Shown here: piece by piece, positions 10,641-20,849 of the stretch | Position numbering within the stretch: the first letter of the stretch is position 1 | How the letters are laid out: each line of letters opens with the position of its first letter | Assembly: GCA_964017235.1 (NCBI GenBank) | Contig: OZ024929.1 | Location: 107,121,793 to 107,185,792, forward strand | Reading direction: 5' to 3' | DNA: 64,000 nucleotides | DNA from: Sabellastarte sp. h YS-2021 | Lineage: Eukaryota > Annelida > Polychaeta > Sabellida > Sabellidae | Translations under genes and position numbers: made by a program | The notes under the pieces: model-generated | Seen by the model: the letters and a program-made list of their open reading frames with translations, nothing else | What the model was told of the DNA's origin: nothing | The model's database searches: none

Positions 10641-13262
10641 CGGTGGAGGGATTGCAGCCGAGACTGGAAGAAGTAGTCAATTTTTTTTAGATTTGAATTA
10701 ACAGATAGAATGAATGTTTTTGAAAAGCCAGTCTGAGTCCCGTTTACAGAGCCCAGTCATGGAGGCTGGGTCTGCAATAAGCCAAAAACCAAAGATAACA
10801 GTAAACTAGAGATTGCATCTCGACGCAGTGTATCCCCGGACGGGACATAGTTAAGGCGTGAATATGTCGATCTTGAGCCTGTTTCCTGGAGCACCAGGTC
10901 AGGATTCTCCATAGTACCAGATTACTCCCAAAAGCTAATCACTAGTTCTTTCACTTATATATGTCTTTAAAAATTACATTTCATGGCTCCAGAAGATCCA
11001 TATAGTGATCCAGATCACTTCCAAAATTCAATCATTTCATCCTTTTACCTTTTCAGACATATTCGAAAAATTTCATCATAATCCGTCCATAAATTTTTTA
11101 GTTATCTTGTACACAAACATATCTGGCAGCCTGGATCCACATGATTCAGACAGTGATCTAGATTACTCCCAAAAACTAATCACTTGTTCTTTGTCCCATT
11201 TAAGACATTTCCTGAAAATTTCATAAAAATCCATCCATGACTTTTGGAGCTATTTGTCTTTAAAAATTACATTTCTTGGATCCAGAAGATCCAGATAGTG
11301 GTCCAGATCACTCGCGAAATTGAATCATTTCTTCCTTTTACCACTTCTTCCTTTTACCATTTGTAACATATCCTAAAAATATCAAAGTCCATCCAAGATT
11401 ATGTGGCAGCCTGGATCCAGATGATCCAGACAGTGATCCAGATCACTCCAAAAATGTAATCACTTGTTCCTTGTACCATTTAGGCCCCTTGCTGAAACAA
11501 TCCATCCATAGCTTTTTGCGGTATCTGTCTTTAAAAATTACATTTCATGGATCCAGAAGATCCATATAGTGATCCGGATCACTTCCAAAATTCAATCATT
11601 TCATCCTTTTACCTTTTCAGACATATCCTGAAAATTTCATCAAAATCTGTCCATAAGTTTTTGATTTATCTTGTACATACACACATCTGGCAGCCTGGAT
11701 CCTGATGATCCAGATCACTCCCAAAATCTTATCACTTGTTCCTTGTCCCATTTAGGACATTTCCTGAAAATTTCATCAAAATCCACCCATGACTTTTTGA
11801 GCTATTTGTCTTTAAAATTATATTTCATGGATCCAGAAGATCCAGATAGTGGTCCAGATCACTCGCAAAATTGAATCATTTCTTCCTTTTACCACTTCTT
11901 CTTTTAACATTTGTAACATATCCTAAAAATATCATCAAAATTCATCCTAAAATTCTGTTGCAGCCTGGATCCAGATCACTCCAAAAATGTAATCACTTGT
12001 TCCTTGTACCATTTAGGTCATTTGTTGAAAATGTCATCACAATCCATCCATAACTTTTTGAGGTATCTGTCTTTAAAAATTACATTTCATGGATCCAGAA
12101 GATCCATATAGTGATCCGGATCACTTCCAAAATTCAGCCATTTCATCCTTTTACCTTTTCAGACATATCCTGAAAATTTCATCAAAATCCGTCCATAAGT
12201 TTTTCAGCTACATTGTACACAAACACATCTGGCAGCCTGGATCCAGATGATCTAGACAGTGATCCAGATCACTCCCAAAATCTAACCACTTGTTCCTGGC
12301 ACCATTTAGGTCATTTGCTGAAAATGTCATCACAATCCATCCATAGCTTTTTGAGGTATCTGTCTTTAAAAATTACATTTCATGGATCCAGAAGATCCAT
12401 ATAGTGATCCGGATCACTTCCAAAATTCAATCATTTCATCCTTTTACCTTTTCAGACATATCCTGAAAATTTCATCAAAATCCGTCCATAAGTTTTTGAT
12501 TTATCTTGTACACAAACACATCTGGCAGCCTGGATCCAGATGATCCAGATCACTCCCAAAATCTAATCACTTGTTACTTGTCCCATTTAGGACATTTCCT
12601 GAAAATTTCATCAAAATCCACCAATAACTTTTTGAGCTATTTGTCTTTAAAAATTATATTTCATGGATCCAGAAGATCCAGATAGTGGTCCAGATCACTC
12701 GCAAAATTGAACCATTTCTTCCTTTTACCACTTCTTCCTTTTACCATTTGTAACATATCCTAAAAATATCATCAAAATTCATCCTAAAATTCTGTTGCAG
12801 CCTGGATCCAGATGATCCAGACAGTGATCCAGATCACTCCAAAAATGTAGTCACTTGTTCCTTGTACCATTTAGGTCATTTGCTAAAAATGTCATCACAA
12901 TCCATCCATAACTTTTTGAGGTATCTGTCTTTAAAAATTACATTTCATGGATCCAGAAGATCCATATAGTGAGCCGGATCACTTCCAAAATTCAGCCATT
13001 TCATCCTTTTACCTTTTCAGACATATCCTGAAAATTTCTTCAAAATCCATCCATAAGTTTTTGAGCTATATTGTACACAAACACATCTGGCAGCCTGGAT
13101 CCGGATGATCCAGACAGTGATCCAGATCACTCCCAAAATCTAATCACTTGTTCCTCGTCCCATTAAGGACATTTCCTGAAAATTTCATCAAAATGCACCC
13201 ATAAGTTTTTGAGTTATCTGTCTTTAAAAATTAAATTTCATGGATCCAGAAGATCCAGACAG

Positions 13263-13672
13263 TAGTGGGTGGACGATTAGACCAACGTTCGATCAATCGT
13301 CGGTGTCATGGTACAATTGCGTTCGGTCACTGATAACTTCTAGAAATCGATTAAATCTCACCCTTCTTTATGTGTCTCAATATCCACATATTTTTTATAT
13401 TTTGGGCAGTTTCCATAACTTTCCTTCAATAAATTAACAGATTTCTCGCGAATTTTGAGTTTGTTTACAACTACCGCCATATTTACCGAAAGTGGGTGCT
13501 TTTGGTAGCTTCTATATGTCGGAAACACCATTATTCTTACCGGATTGAACTATACTTTATCCCGGAAAGTGTTTCATGACAGTGGAGTTAAAAAGTCGAT
13601 TATGGGTCGATCATCGGTCGGAAAAATGGACGAATAATTGACCAATAAAAATTGAAGCAATTCCACTCACTA
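13263..13672. mobile_element. Non-autonomous hAT-like element, 410 bp, 8-bp TSD
   Basis: The ends are TAGTGGGTGGA and TCCACTCACTA, short inverted repeats of the hAT style. The element is bordered on both sides by CCAGACAG (13255-13262 and 13673-13680), an 8-bp duplication typical of hAT insertion. Removing it restores a normal monomer of the GATC array. There is no coding capacity. Its interior (13378-13578) is homologous to the interior of the MITE at 35914-36280, which has different ends. Confidence 0.92.
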
Positions 13673-13781
13673 CCAGACAGTGATCCGGATCACTCCCAAA
13701 ATTTAATCATATCTTCCTTTTACCATTTTGGACATATCCTGAAAATTTTATCAAAATCCATCTGTCAGTTTTTGAGTTATC

Positions 13782-14380
13782 ACTGTAAGAATAAAAATTC
13801 TTTGTTACACTAAGCAGGATGAACATTTTTGGCCAATTAATTTCGTCCTTATAATAACCAAGCACTATATCTTTAGTTGTGCACACAAAAAAAGGAAACT
13901 TAACATATTCCAGCTTCAGAATATAATAAAGCAAAGATACGAAGAGCACAAAACTCTTTCAAAAAATAATTCAAAAGACAAAATGTTTTCTAAAAGGTGG
14001 CAAATGTGGGAAGGTATTTTTCAAAACATATAATTAGCAGTAATTGATACTTCATAATAGTATATTTTATGTTAAAGAAATTCTAGTAATCCAAAGACAA
14101 ATTCTTATACCAGTAAGCCAAGGGTTGGATGTATGAAAAGAGATCGTTCTAAATATATGCCATATCCTTGTTTGTAAAGAAAAAGGTATTTTGATATATT
14201 TAGACTAGAGTTTTACATAGCTTTTACAGTTAATTATCAGGAAAATGTCATGTTACACAAGTGTTTATTCCAAATGATGTTATTATGAAGTGTACATTTG
14301 TAATGTTTGAGAACCACCTCACTTCCTGTATTGTTATATGTATTTGATATTTAAAAAGAGAAATAAAAAAAAAAAAAAAA
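13782..14380 (+). mobile_element. Poly(A) retroposon with 14-bp target-site duplication
   Basis: The 599-bp insert ends in an A-run after GAGAAATAAA. It is flanked by GTTTTTGAGTTATC on both sides (13768-13781 and 14382-14395), so removal restores the satellite monomer. That is the mark of target-primed reverse transcription. The body has no long frame. It could be a 5'-truncated LINE 3' end or a processed transcript, and I cannot choose from sequence alone. Confidence 0.85.
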
Positions 14381-14401
14381 AGTTTTTGAGTTATCTTGTT
14401 C

Positions 14402-14993
14402 ACAAACAAACGAATAGAGGGTCAAAAATGACCCTTGGTCAGGTACTTTGGCGGTCAATGGATGACCTTAAATGAAGATCTGTAACCGGTAAGCCTGGAT
14501 GCTGGTACTCCATCATGTACTCAACCTCCAAAGCCATTTTTAATAGTTTCCATGCAATATAATCAGCATTAAGTGTGAAAATATCTCCAAAAAGGCCAAA
14601 AATGACCCTCGGTCAGGTACTTTGGCGGTCAGTGGATGACCTTCAATAAAGAGCTTCAAGGTCAAATTTCTGCATGCTTACAGAGGACATATATATGTAT
14701 TATATATACCAGCCATAGGATGATCTGACTTTCTGTATAGGAGAACTGGGCCAAAAAGTGAAAAAATGGCCAAAATCTGACCTTTAAGAGGCCACCAGTG
14801 ACCTTGAGATTGAAGGTCAAGGTCACAAAACAATAGCGTTTGTGGCATTGCCCATATATACCCACATACCAAATTTGAAAGTTCTAACTAAAATATTTTT
14901 TAAGCTATCGCATCCAAAAGAAATCTCTGAGGCGGCGGCGTGACCATACTGAATCCTAAGTATCCCCGACTTTCGTCCGGGGATACAATAAAT
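14402..14993 (+). mobile_element. End of a TATCCCC-hairpin element
   Basis: Two copies of a segment containing TCAGGTACTTTGGCGGTCA lie about 174 bp apart (near 14440 and 14614). They are followed by a GACCTTGAGATTGAAGGTC stretch, a GGCGGCGGCG tract, GAATCC, and a hairpin GTATCCCCGAC-TTTC-GTCCGGGGATAC (14960-14985). Inverted copies of the same terminus occur at 54040-54065 and 60146-60170, each with a GC-rich CGCCGCCG/CGTCCGCG tract and GGATTC beside it. Similarity to 19480-19640 shows the family also occurs as loose fragments. Confidence 0.75.
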
Positions 14994-15164
14994 GACAGTG
15001 CTAAAACTATCTGGCTGTTTTGATTGGAGCAGAGAAGTGCAGCCCATGCTCACTTGAAGAGTAAAGCCCCTAGAGCTAAGCCACAATGAAAAGAAGCCCT
15101 AGGCTTGGGAATCTCATAATTTTTGCAACCCTGAAATGAAATTAATGACAACCTTAATAAGTCC

Positions 15165-16900
15165 TTAATATATAATACAATATGTACTGAAAAAATAAAA
15201 AGACCTTACCCAAACATCCTGGTGAGGTAAAACCCTGGGATTTAGACTCCTAAAGACTTGGAAGACCCCCCCCCCCCCCCCTTCTTTCTTTTCTTTCCGA
15301 GGATAACTGGTCTGAGGGGAAGGGTCTAGGACTTGTTGTGCCGCTACTACTGGTCCCAGATACATATTGTTGTTGTTGTCTGACCAAGTAAGGTCTTTTA
15401 GGTAAAAACTTGTAAATGTGTTGTGAGCTTTCCAGTGATAGGCTTGCATGATTTGGTCCACCGATACCCCACCGTAAAAGGCCTTAGAGGCCGCGAAGGC
15501 TCTAATGTCATGCGCTTTAACTTGGACCAAGGCTTGTTGGTCTGCTTGTTTATAACAAAGTAGAATGGTTTGTTTCAACCAAGAAGAGAGCGTAGCGGGT
15601 TTGATGTCTGAAGTGTGTCCTTTCTTGAAGGAAAGGAAGAGTAGGGATCGAAACCCTCTCAGGTCTTTGGTTTGATCCAAGTAATACCTCTGGGCCTGTA
15701 CCGGACACAAGGTCCTGTCTTCTTTGAATCGTCTATCTACAATGGTAGTCAAAGCAGGAATAGTCATCAAAGACACACTTTGAGAACCTTCTCTTGCTAG
15801 TTGGTTTTTGGCTATGAAATCAGAATACGGGAACAAGGCAACCTTTTCCCATTGGCCTAGATTAGATACTTTGTTTGCAACCCAGGCATGAATTTCGCTG
15901 TGGCGCTTGCTGAAGGCCAAAGCTAGCAAGAAAGCAGTTTTGAGAGTAAGATGTTTGACGTCTGTGTTTTTCATAGGCTCAAAGGGTGCTTTAGTGAGCT
16001 CATTAAGTACAACAGAAAGGTTCCATTTTGGAAAATTCCTGGAACTTTTGGGACGATCCCTGTGAAAACTGGAGAGTAACCTGTTGAGGTCTGAGCTTTG
16101 GGAGATATGGTGCCCAGCTAGGCCCATGGTGTCAACAATAGCAGTCCTACAACCATCAATGGTCAAAGGGCGCCTGTTTAGGCCTTGGTAAAAGTACAAT
16201 CCCTGTAAAAACTGGAGAGTAACCTGTGAAGGTCCGAAATTTGTGCAATATGGTGGCCCGCTGGGCCCAAAGTGTCAACAATGGCAGTCCTGTAACCATC
16301 GATGGTCGAGCGGCGCCTATTTAGATCTTGGTACAGGTACATGAAAAAGTCTGAGCTTTGTTTCACAGAGGGAATGGAGAAATCCACCGAATTTTCTCTA
16401 CACCATTTTTCAAATAGGGCCCACTTTGATTTATAGATGGTTCTTGTTGATGACCTCTGAGGAGCAGCAATTCTCTCTGCCACCTCCACAGAGAAGCCTT
16501 GTTCTTGGAGTTGTCCACTCCTAGACACCAGGCATGGAGGTTGAGATGTTGTGGCTTGCTGTGAAACACATAGTTGTGGGACTGTTTGAGAAGAGTTCTT
16601 GACACTGGAATCTGAAGTAGGATCTCTGTTGAGAGCTGCACTAGGTCCCAAAACCAGGGCATCCCTGGCTAGCCTGGGGCTATTACAATGATCAGGCAAT
16701 TGCATTGTCTGATCTTTTAGATCACCCTGTGAAGGAGAGCCGTTGGAGGGGAAGCATAAGCTGTGAGACCCGACCAGTTCATGTTTAGAGCATCTATGTC
16801 CCAAGCATTTTGGTCTGGGACTGGAGACACGTACAGTGGCAGTTTGTGGCAGACGAGTGGCAAATAGATCTACATGAGGGGTGAACCACTTGTGACAGAT
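15165..16900 (-). pseudogene. DIRS tyrosine recombinase (frameshifted)
   Basis: Two overlapping frames (15165-16199 and the lower part of 16178-17137) encode a phage-integrase-type tyrosine recombinase, the enzyme that integrates DIRS circles. The N-terminal helical part (ERIAAPQRSSTRTIYKSKWA, then FEKWCRENSVDF) lies in the upper frame. The catalytic part lies in the lower frame, with AHDIRAFAAS (the H-x-x-R box, about residue 240) followed by AYHWKAHNTFTSFYL (H/W and the likely nucleophilic Tyr, about residues 260-275). A 143-bp segment is present twice (about 16060-16199 and 16200-16345), encoding NRRPLTIDGCRTAIVDT and NRRRSTIDGYRTAIVDT. Since 143 is not a multiple of three, this duplication causes the frame change. 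A run of 16 C residues (15266-15281) lies near the 3' end, past the catalytic region. It is not expected to be functional as it stands. Confidence 0.88.
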
Positions 16901-17400
16901 CTGTTTGAACACCTGCGGATGCAGTGACCATTCTGTTGATTGTACTTGGTTTGACCTGGACAGTAGGTCGGCCATCACATTCAGACACCCTGGAATGTGT
17001 CTGGCTTTTAATGTTATTTTGTAATAATGACACCAAGTCATGATTTTCCACAAGAGAGCACACATTTCCTCCGAGTGGGTTCCTCCTTCCTTGTTTGTGT
17101 AGGCTACTACTGCTGAGTTGTCCGTAGCAACCAGCACTGTCTGGTTTTGACACTGGTCCTGAAATGGTTTCTGTCCAAGGAAGGAGGTTGTCCAACGACT
17201 GAGGATATCTCCAGTGCTCCTTGAGGTGAAACTGAAAGGGCCTCATGTCCTCCGGGACCATTTTCTCCGTTGAGGCGAGCAACCCAATTAGTGACATCAA
17301 ACATCTTGCAGTCAAAACATGTTTTGACTTGAGACGTAGGATCAAATCCTGAAGTTTGAGCTTGTTTTCAAAGCAATGCTGTCCCACTTTGTACCACTTT
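16900..17400 (-). pseudogene. DIRS RNase H with truncated reverse transcriptase end
   Basis: The frame that begins near 17137 reads VATDNSAVVAYTNKEGGTHS and then ARHIPGCLNVMADLLSRS, the RNase H signature of DIRS pol (Asp in TDNS, terminal H-x-x-D-like part in NVMADLLSR). Upstream, in another frame, are LTARCLMSLIGLLASTEKMV and HLKEHWRYPQSLDN, which correspond to the C-terminal connection of DIRS reverse transcriptase. The frame break is near 17150. The fingers and palm with the catalytic DD motif are missing: pol starts right after gag-like sequence near 17400, so several hundred codons were deleted. Confidence 0.82.
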
Positions 17401-17569
17401 GCAGAGGAGGGAGGGGGTTTAATACACTTTCCCTCAGGTAAATTAGAGGCCAGGAAATCTTGCTCAAATTTATCAAATGCATCTTAATATGAGTGCTGAG
17501 AGGGAGCATAGCTGAAGGACCTTTTTTTTGGCCTAAGCTCCTGTTGGCCTTTTTGGTCATCCAGGCCCA

Positions 17570-18666
17570 GAACCGAAGTGGAAGACCTAGGCATAGTTTC
17601 CTTGGGGTCAGGGAGATCTAATATAGGGAGATCTTCATGTATATAGAGAGGGTAAGTCAGCCATGGCTACTTCAAAATAAAAAAGGGGATCTGGGTCATG
17701 TTGAGGTTGGTCTAGTTCAGAAAGGGCCCTAGGGGGCTAAGAAGACCTTTTCTTGTGAGCAGGACTGATCCTCCTCTGAGGATGACGAATGAAAAACATA
17801 TTTGGCCCAAACCTTGTGTTTACGTTTGTATGAATGTTTTTTGGCTCTGGACGAACATACCTTTGGGTTGTTCAGATATATCTGAGTGGTAATCCGAACC
17901 ATAGTTCGGATTTGAGCCATGTTCGGACTGAGCAACTCCAAAGCATGGAGGCAGAGAAGGACCATATACGTCCAGCTCCATGGCTTCATCAGTACATTTG
18001 GACTGAGTGTTCAGAGGAGGGTTCGGGGGTAAATTATCAGACTGTTTACTGGGGCCAGGCTTTGAAGCAGAAGTGGAGCTCTGATCTAACTCCACTTCTT
18101 TGGCAGACTTTTTAATGGACTGCATTTCATCTCTGAGAGACTTCATTGCTTCAAGCATAGAAGCCTGGAAAGCCCCCATTTGTTGCTGAAGTTGGATGTT
18201 AAAGTGAGAACCCAGGGATTTTTCAAGTTTAGACTCGATCTTTTGCTGTAGGGCAGTACCTGGGGTTGGTGGCAGTTTTAGCTGGAGTTTTTAATGACAA
18301 AGCCTCAAAACGCAGGGGTTGGGGGCGTGGAGGTGATGCAAATAAATTGTCAGCAGCACCCTCAAGGTTTGCGTGTGAACCAGAAAAGGTTTCCACGTCC
18401 TCATTTCCCAACAGATCCAAGTCGTCGTCTTTGGATGTATCTGTTGCCTTCTGTTTCTGAGCATACCTACGCCTGTTTTTAATCTTAAGTAATTGCTCTT
18501 CAGAAAACCCCAAACAGATTTCACACAGCTTTTCTAGGGTAACACAGGGATCATCACCATTGTTAGCTTCCCTACAGGCGGGGCAGTAATTGTGGGAGTC
18601 GAAGGGTAAACAGAAATGACGACATTTGCTGGATCTAGACTTGTCTTTGCTTGCTTGGTGGGACAT
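17570..18666 (-). pseudogene. DIRS gag-like protein (split frames)
   Basis: The likely start is the ATG at 18664-18666 (MSHQASKDK), the first methionine before a cysteine-rich region. The first frame has a Cys/His cluster (CRHFC, HNYCPAC, PCVTLEKLCEIC, about residues 13-55) and a basic stretch KIKNRRRYAQKQK. The second frame (17820-18179) continues with a short coiled-coil-like part (SMLEAMKSLRDEMQSIKK), then a Pro/Ser/Asp-rich linker. Position just inside the right terminal repeat and ahead of pol fits a DIRS ORF1. At least one frameshift lies near 18200. Sequence past about 17600 is poorly conserved and runs into the pol deletion joint. Confidence 0.75.
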
Positions 18667-18880
18667 TTTTATAGCAATAAAAGAACCGTGCAAGCCGAAT
18701 TGTAAAACACACAAGTCTGAAAAGTTAAGAAATACCTATCCTTTCGAAGTCAGACTTTCACATATACCATAACATTAATTACAAAAACTGGCTAAAAAAA
18801 CATCCAACAATACATATATACTGAGATATGAAAGAAAACAGAAGTAAAATATAAAACGCTTCCAAATCATGCGGCCAACG

Positions 18881-18957
18881 AGAAAAGGAGGAACAGTTGT
18901 GAAGAGTTCCGTGAGAGTACAACCTGAGGCTACGGCCAACTATAAATGTCTATTTTT
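18881..18957 (-). repeat. DIRS right inverted terminal repeat
   Basis: Reverse complement of 10384-10460 with about two mismatches over 77 bp. It lies about 215 bp upstream of the gag start on the minus strand, so it should contain or adjoin the element's promoter. No TATA element is convincing. Confidence 0.93.
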
Positions 18958-19035
18958 CTTAGACGTTGGCTGGATGCCTGTGGCCATCCGAGATCAGCAT
19001 TCAGTTCCACATGGTAAGCTATTGTAGCACAATAA

Positions 19036-19640
19036 AATAAGTGAGTTATAAGCACTTTTAGGTTTGGCCGTCCTCGTTTGATGTTGAAGGAGGGGCTCAA
19101 GGTCAACTCCGTCCATACCAGAAGATTCCAAGCCCATGATTTCCTATATGTTGGTTTACCATGTCAAACCTCTAGGACCAATAATAAGTGAGTTATAAGC
19201 ACTTTTAAGTTTGGCTATCCTCGTTTGACCTTGAAGGGGGGACCCAAAGTCAAATCTGACCACACCAGAAGATTCCCAGCCCATGATTTCCTATGTATTG
19301 GTTTACCATCCCAAACCTCTAGGACCAATAATAACCGAGTTATAAACACTTTCAAGTTTGGCTATCCTCGTTTGACCTTGAAGGAGGGGTCCAAGGTCAA
19401 ATCTGACCACACCAGAAGATTCCTATAGGTTGGTTTCACATTGCAAACCTTTAGGACCAATAATAAGGGCGTTATAGGCACTTTTAAAGTTCGCTATGCA
19501 GGGTACTTTGACACTCCTTGGATGACCTTGAATTAAGAGCTTCAAGGTCAAATGTCTGCAAGGTTGTAGAGGACATGTATATCTGTTATACATATCACCT
19601 ATGAAGAGATTCAACCTTCTCCCTATGATAAACAGCCAGT
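19036..19640. repeat. 147-bp tandem array, about 4 copies
   Basis: AATAAGTGAGTTATAAGCAC or its variants recur at 19036, 19183, 19330 and 19462 (147, 147 and 132 bp). Each unit has GACCTTGAAGG and AAGGTCAA(A/C)TCTGACCA-like phrases and the pair CAGAAGATTCC...CCTATAGGTTGGTTT. Diverged relatives lie at 27660-28080 and 30890-31130. The last 130 bp resemble 14602-14720. Confidence 0.88.
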
Positions 19641-20089
19641 AGAAAAATGTAGATAATTTTCAAAGAAAAGCCCACGGCAGCCATCTTGTTTTTCAGAATG
19701 GATGCCTCCGGTGGATACAATCATACAGTCAAACTGAATATATATTTCTAGTTACAAGGCAAAATATGTGAAAATTATAAAATCCACCTGGGTGGGGCAG
19801 TTATGGACCTAATACAATAGCTAAATGTCAACTTAAAGCCTTGATTTTTGACACATGTAAAAAGAACATATCGATGCATTCCCTGATGAGATTTCAGGTA
19901 CATAGACCCCAACAGGCGGGTTGTGCAATCAGTACTATGGACAGGGTGCCAGATGTATGCAACATGATAGCTGTGATGGAAATTTCAAACAAGTACTGTG
20001 TGCAGCATCTTTGAGTTAGAAATGAAAATGTTGACAGGAGCACACATGAAAAGACTGAGAGACGTGCGCACAACCAGATGGACACAAAT
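19641..20089. other. Low-copy stretch between arrays
   Basis: No gene is recognisable. It contains one CAGCCATCTTGTTTTTCAG segment that reappears near 20630, so it is probably a diverged leader of the following array. Nothing else stands out. Confidence 0.4.
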
Positions 20090-20800
20090 TTCAAAAAGAA
20101 CATAGCCCAGGCGGTGTCCTACAACCCTAGTTTCAAATCAATTAGTTGAAGCATCTTCGAGTTACAGTCTGGAAGCATAATATGGACCGATGTGCACCAC
20201 CCAAAACAGGGAAACAGACCGACCCCAATTTCGAAAGCAACCTAGCCCTGGTGGTGTCCAGTCACCCTGTCAAGTTTCAAGTTGATCACACAAAGCATCT
20301 TCGAGTTAGAGTCTGGAAACCAAAATATTTCGAATGAGTGAAAGCCCAAAACAGGGAAACGAACCAACCACAACTTCAAATGTAACCAAGATCTGGTGGT
20401 GTCCAATCACCCTGTTAAGTTTCACATTGATTTGACAAAGAGTCTTTGAGTTAGAGTACAGAAATTGAAATATTTCAGATGAGCACATGTCCAATATGGG
20501 CAAATGGAAGGACCTATTTCAAAAGCAACCTAGCCCTGGTGGTATCGTATCACACTGTTAATTTTCAAATCGATTAGACAAAGCGTCTTCGTTTAAGAAT
20601 CCGGAAACAGAATTTCAAAATGGCAGCAATGACAGCCATCTTGTTTTTCCAACTGGCACCAACTTTAAAAGTAACCTAGACTAGGTGGTGCCCTACCACT
20701 CTATTAAGTTTCAAATCGATCAGCGGAAGCATGTTTTAGTTAGAGTCTGGAAACCAAAATGTTGACAGACAAATGTCAGACACATCAAGCTAACAGGTGG
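20090..20800. repeat. 144-bp tandem array, about 5 diverged copies
   Basis: AAGCATCTTCGAGTTAGAGT and its variants recur at about 20151, 20295, 20442, 20583 and 20728 (141-147 bp). Shared phrases are ACCTAGCCCTGGTGGTGTCC and GTTAAGTTTCAAATCGAT. Copies are more diverged from one another than in the 133-bp array, which suggests an older array. Confidence 0.87.
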
Positions 20801-20849
20801 GTTGGTTAAATGCAGCCCACCGAAAAATGGCTAAAGTCCAAAAATTTGG

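Larger units (their letters stand above)
10900..14400. repeat. GATC-rich satellite array, 140-bp monomers in 280-bp dimers
   Basis: GGCAGCCTGGATCC recurs at about 11124, 11404, 11688, 11958, 12230 and 12522, spacings of 270-292 bp. Each block holds two half-units of about 140 bp, with shared phrases GATCCAGA, GATCACTCC, GAAAATTTCATCAAAATCC and TAAGTTTTTGAGTTATC. Short palindromes such as GTGATCCGGATCAC occur in alternate monomers. Two insertions interrupt the array (13263-13672 and 13782-14380). A shorter array of the same family, in the same orientation, fills 37100-37776. Confidence 0.93.
10829..14993. mobile_element. Tandem-array elements inserted in the DIRS 3' part
   Basis: The DIRS 3' region is interrupted by DNA that starts near GTGTATCCCCGGACGGGAC (10829), runs through the GATC-rich array, and ends with a TATCCCC hairpin at 14960-14985. 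It appears to be a composite. The GATC array belongs to the family that ends in an ACCTCC hairpin elsewhere (37760). The last 600 bp belong to the family ending in TATCCCCGAC. Exact joints are not resolved. Confidence 0.6.
10384..19035 (-). mobile_element. Degenerate DIRS-type retrotransposon with nested insertions
   Basis: Ordered along the minus strand: right terminal repeat (18881-18957), gag-like frame, a truncated reverse transcriptase end joined to RNase H, a tyrosine recombinase, about 4 kb of foreign tandem array (about 10900-14990), an internal complementary region (10525-10640), and the left inverted terminal repeat (10384-10460). DIRS elements use a tyrosine recombinase instead of a DDE integrase and carry inverted terminal repeats plus an internal region complementary to their ends, and all of that is visible here. 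The copy is dead: the reverse transcriptase palm with its catalytic aspartates is absent, gag and pol are split over frames, and a 143-bp duplication shifts the recombinase frame. Outer limits are approximate. The right limit is where similarity to the internal complementary region stops, at about 19035. DIRS insertions make no target duplication, so the ends cannot be confirmed that way. Confidence 0.85.

Noticed and set aside
17834..18115. Plus-strand frames of 93, 64 and 62 codons over the DIRS gag region
   Set aside because: Antisense shadows of the gag-like frames.
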